From assembly GCA_018894655.1 (NCBI GenBank), contig JAHIPE010000266.1:1-7321 (forward strand): a stretch of DNA of 7,321 nt, written 5' to 3'. Each line of letters opens with the position of its first letter. Position 1 is the stretch's first letter. Positions 5,378-7,321 of this stretch are shown here, piece after piece. The stretch comes from Actinomycetota bacterium. Lineage in GTDB: Bacteria > Actinomycetota > Geothermincolia > Fen-727 > Anoxymicrobiaceae. The translations under genes and the position numbers were made by a program. The notes under the pieces were generated by a model. It saw nothing but the letters and a program-made list of their open reading frames with translations, had not been told where the DNA came from and did not search any database.

Positions 5378-7174
5378 CTACTCGAAAGAGTGCTTGAGTC
5401 CGAGGTCCCTTATCTGGCCTGGGGCGACCTCGTCGGGGGCCCCGGTCATCAGGCACGATGCCGACTGTGTCTTGGGGAACGCTATGGTTTCCCTTATGGT
5501 GTCGCGGCCGGTCAGCAACATCACCAGCCGATCAAGGCCCATGGCGATACCCCCGTGAGGTGGAGCCCCGTACTGAAGTGCCTCCAGGAGGAAGCCGAAC
5601 CGTGACCGGTACTCCTCGGGCGGGATGCCCAGCAGGCCGAACATCCTCTCCTGGACGTCACGGCGGTGTATCCTCACCGACCCCCCGCCGATCTCCACCC
5701 CGTTCATAACGATGTCGTAAGCCCTCGCCCGCGCCGCCAGCGGTTCGTCGGGGAGGAGCGCCAGCGACTCCTCGGTGGGGCTGGTGAACGGGTGGTGCAG
5801 CGACCTGTACCTTCCCGCCTCCGGGTCGTTCTCCAGCAGGGGGAAATCCACGATCCAGGTCGGGCGAAACTCGTCACCGGCGAGGCCGAGCTTCTTCGCG
5901 ACGTCGGTACGCAACTGGTGCATCACCTCGTCGCACATCCCGCGGTCTCCCGCCACCAGGAACGCCGCGTCACCGGGCTGCATTCGAAGGGCCGAGGTGA
6001 GCCCGTCCTTCTCCTCTTCGATGAGGAACTTGGCGACGGGGGACCTCAGGCCGCCTTCCTCCAGCACGAACCATACCAGGCCGGCCGCCCCCAACTCGCG
6101 GGCCCTGCCGGTCCATCCGTCAAGGTCCGAGCGGGTCATCGACTGCCCCCCCTCGACCCTCATCCCCCGGATCGAGCCGCCCGACTTCAGAGTGCCCGCG
6201 AACACCTTGAACCCGGTCCCCTCGAACACGCCGTCAAGGGTAGCCATGTTCAGGCCGTACCTGAGGTCGGGACGGTCGGTGCCGTAAAGCTCTATCGCGC
6301 GGCTGTAGGGCATGCGCGGGGTAGGGATCTCGAGCTTCCTGCCTACCGCTCCGAATATCGCCGCCATTAGGCCGTCCACCACCCCCATGATGTCGTCCTC
6401 GTCCACAAACGCCATCTCTATGTCCACCTGGGTGAACTCCGGCTGGCGGTCCGCCCTGAGGTCCTCGTCCCGGAAGCACCGCGCGATCTGGTAGTAACGC
6501 TCGAAACCGGATATCATCAACGTCTGCTTGAACAGTTGCGGCGACTGGGGGAGCGCGTAGAAGCGTCCGGGCTGCACCCGGCTCGGCACCAGGTAGTCGC
6601 GGGCGCCCTCCGGGGTGCTCTTGGTGAGCTGTGGGGTCTCTATATCGATAAACCCCTCGGAGTCGAGGTGATCGCGGGCGGCCTTGACTATCCGGTGGCG
6701 GACCTTGAGCACCTGGTGGAGGTCGTCGCGGCGAAGGTCCAGGTACCGGTACTTGAGGCGGATCTTCTCGTCCACGTTGGTCTCGGGCTTTATCTCGAAC
6801 GGCGGGGTGATGGAGGGGTTGATCACCTCCACGTCACCGGCAAGAACCTCGACCGTTCCCGTGGCCATCGACGGGTTCTCGGTGCCGTCGGGGCGCCGGC
6901 GGACCTCTCCGGCGACCCCCAGGACGTACTCCGGCCGGATGCTCTCGGCCACACCGTGCGCCTCCTCCGAGGCCCTGGGGTCAAAAACGACCTGCAACAC
7001 GCCGGTGTCATCGCGCAGGTCCACGAAAATGAGCCCGCCGTGGTCACGCCTCTTGGCCACCCACCCGTTCAGTATGACCTCACTGCCCCGGCGGGAGTCG
7101 TCAATCTCCCCGCATGCCGCGTCCCGTTTCAACCTGAACGAAACCTTTAGCTCGCCGCCCTCGCTTTTTCCCAT
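5378..7174 (-). CDS. aspS: Aspartate--tRNA ligase (AspRS), bacterial type, complete; probably non-discriminating
   Basis: AspRS is a cytosolic class IIb synthetase that charges tRNA-Asp. The 598-residue length fits the bacterial family. Order of domains: OB-fold anticodon-binding domain (about 30-125), catalytic core from about 140 with RYLDLRR (143-149), SPQLFKQ (211-217) and motif 2 ARCFRDEDLR (231-240), the bacterial GAD insertion (about 310-420), then ENDPEAGRYRSLHHPF and motif 3 GGIAMGLDRLVMLLTG (541-556). H45 in RRDHGG and G97 in RPDG match residues reported for non-discriminating AspRS of Pseudomonas aeruginosa, where discriminating enzymes such as that of E. coli have Leu and Lys. This enzyme may therefore also make Asp-tRNA-Asn for a GatCAB amidotransferase. 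ATG at 7174 is used as the start. It adds about 14 residues before the usual family start, and TTG at residue 15 is an alternative. The gene has only a distant AAAGG (12 nt) but a -10-like box 6 nt upstream. Confidence 0.97.
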   Translation of the reverse strand: MGKSEGGELKVSFRLKRDAACGEIDDSRRGSEVILNGWVAKRRDHGGLIFVDLRDDTGVLQVVFDPRASEEAHGVAESIRPEYVLGVAGEVRRRPDGTENPSMATGTVEVLAGDVEVINPSITPPFEIKPETNVDEKIRLKYRYLDLRRDDLHQVLKVRHRIVKAARDHLDSEGFIDIETPQLTKSTPEGARDYLVPSRVQPGRFYALPQSPQLFKQTLMISGFERYYQIARCFRDEDLRADRQPEFTQVDIEMAFVDEDDIMGVVDGLMAAIFGAVGRKLEIPTPRMPYSRAIELYGTDRPDLRYGLNMATLDGVFEGTGFKVFAGTLKSGGSIRGMRVEGGQSMTRSDLDGWTGRARELGAAGLVWFVLEEGGLRSPVAKFLIEEEKDGLTSALRMQPGDAAFLVAGDRGMCDEVMHQLRTDVAKKLGLAGDEFRPTWIVDFPLLENDPEAGRYRSLHHPFTSPTEESLALLPDEPLAARARAYDIVMNGVEIGGGSVRIHRRDVQERMFGLLGIPPEEYRSRFGFLLEALQYGAPPHGGIAMGLDRLVMLLTGRDTIRETIAFPKTQSASCLMTGAPDEVAPGQIRDLGLKHSFE

Positions 7175-7180
7175 GACGTT

Positions 7181-7186
7181 ATTCTA
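7181..7186 (-). promoter_or_regulatory. Candidate -10 box placing aspS transcription at its ATG
   Basis: The minus strand reads TAGAAT (5 of 6 match to TATAAT, and TANNNT type), ending 6 nt before the aspS ATG. This spacing would start the transcript at the initiation codon, giving a leaderless mRNA, which is common in Actinomycetota. There is no clear -35 element; the repeat array begins about 20 nt further upstream. Confidence 0.35.
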
Positions 7187-7205
7187 CCTTTCAGATTTTT
7201 CCTAC

Positions 7206-7321
7206 CTCTCCCTACCTTGAGGGCGGTCTCTCGGGCCGCCCGTGGCGACAACAGATCCGCGCCCTCTCCCTACCTTGAGGGCGGTCTCTCAGGCCGCCCG
7301 TGGCGACAACAGATCCGCGCC
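7206..7321 (+). repeat. 58-bp tandem repeat of hairpin 1 plus linker (units C and D), running off the window
   Basis: Bases 7206-7263 and 7264-7321 match over 58 positions with one difference (G at 7233 against A at 7291, in the loop). Each copy has CTCTCCCTAC, foot CTTGAG, hairpin 1 (stem GGGCGG/CCGCCC at 7221-7226 with 7236-7241, and 7279-7284 with 7294-7299) and the conserved linker up to CGCGCC. In copy C, hairpin 2 is absent and replaced by the start of the next unit. Copy D is cut by the edge, so it may continue as an array or end in hairpin 2. The block lies upstream of aspS. Confidence 0.92.

Noticed and set aside
7206..7321. CRISPR array
   Set aside because: The tandem copies abut with no unique spacers, the repeat itself contains the hairpin plus linker, and the other blocks are rearranged half-units.

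Overview
The window is a high-GC bacterial chromosome segment whose gene content suggests an actinobacterial (Actinomycetota) genome, probably not a well-studied genus. The main reason is the order DUF948 protein - alaS - ruvX - mltG, all on the minus strand. As I recall, this matches the arrangement in Streptomyces and other Actinomycetota. The bacterial-type AspRS, with sequence features of the non-discriminating type, also fits. The lineage is an inference from recalled synteny and was not tested by search.

Layout, from high to low coordinates as the minus-strand genes are read. aspS (7174-5378) starts just inside the right edge, behind a block of tandem repeats. A plus-strand gene for an unrecognised single-pass membrane protein (4696-5361) converges on the 3' end of aspS, leaving 16 bases between them. 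A small membrane-anchored DUF948-type protein (4361-4005) follows on the minus strand. Next comes alaS (3751-1127), then ruvX (1130-720), which overlaps the alaS stop, then mltG (716 to the left edge, truncated). alaS, ruvX and mltG form a tight operon, and all three appear to start at TTG.

The translation genes charge tRNA with alanine and aspartate. RuvX is a small RNase H-fold nuclease linked to rRNA maturation and Holliday-junction processing. MltG ends glycan-strand growth in the cell wall. The two small membrane proteins have no assigned reaction.

The most unusual content is intergenic. A palindromic repeat family appears in three blocks (3878-3993, 4539-4604 and 7206-7321). A complete unit has two GC-rich hairpins whose 9-nt loops are exact reverse complements of each other, joined by a linker that contains a 20-nt segment identical in all five copies seen. 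The two hairpins keep the same loop and the same outer foot (CTTGAG) but use different stems that remain self-complementary. This resembles a BIME (a paired REP element). Two near-identical units in opposite orientation flank the DUF948 gene. In addition, alaS has a TATAAT box 7 nt ahead of an 8-codon ATG reading frame, and aspS has a -10-like box 6 nt ahead of its ATG. Both suggest leaderless transcripts.
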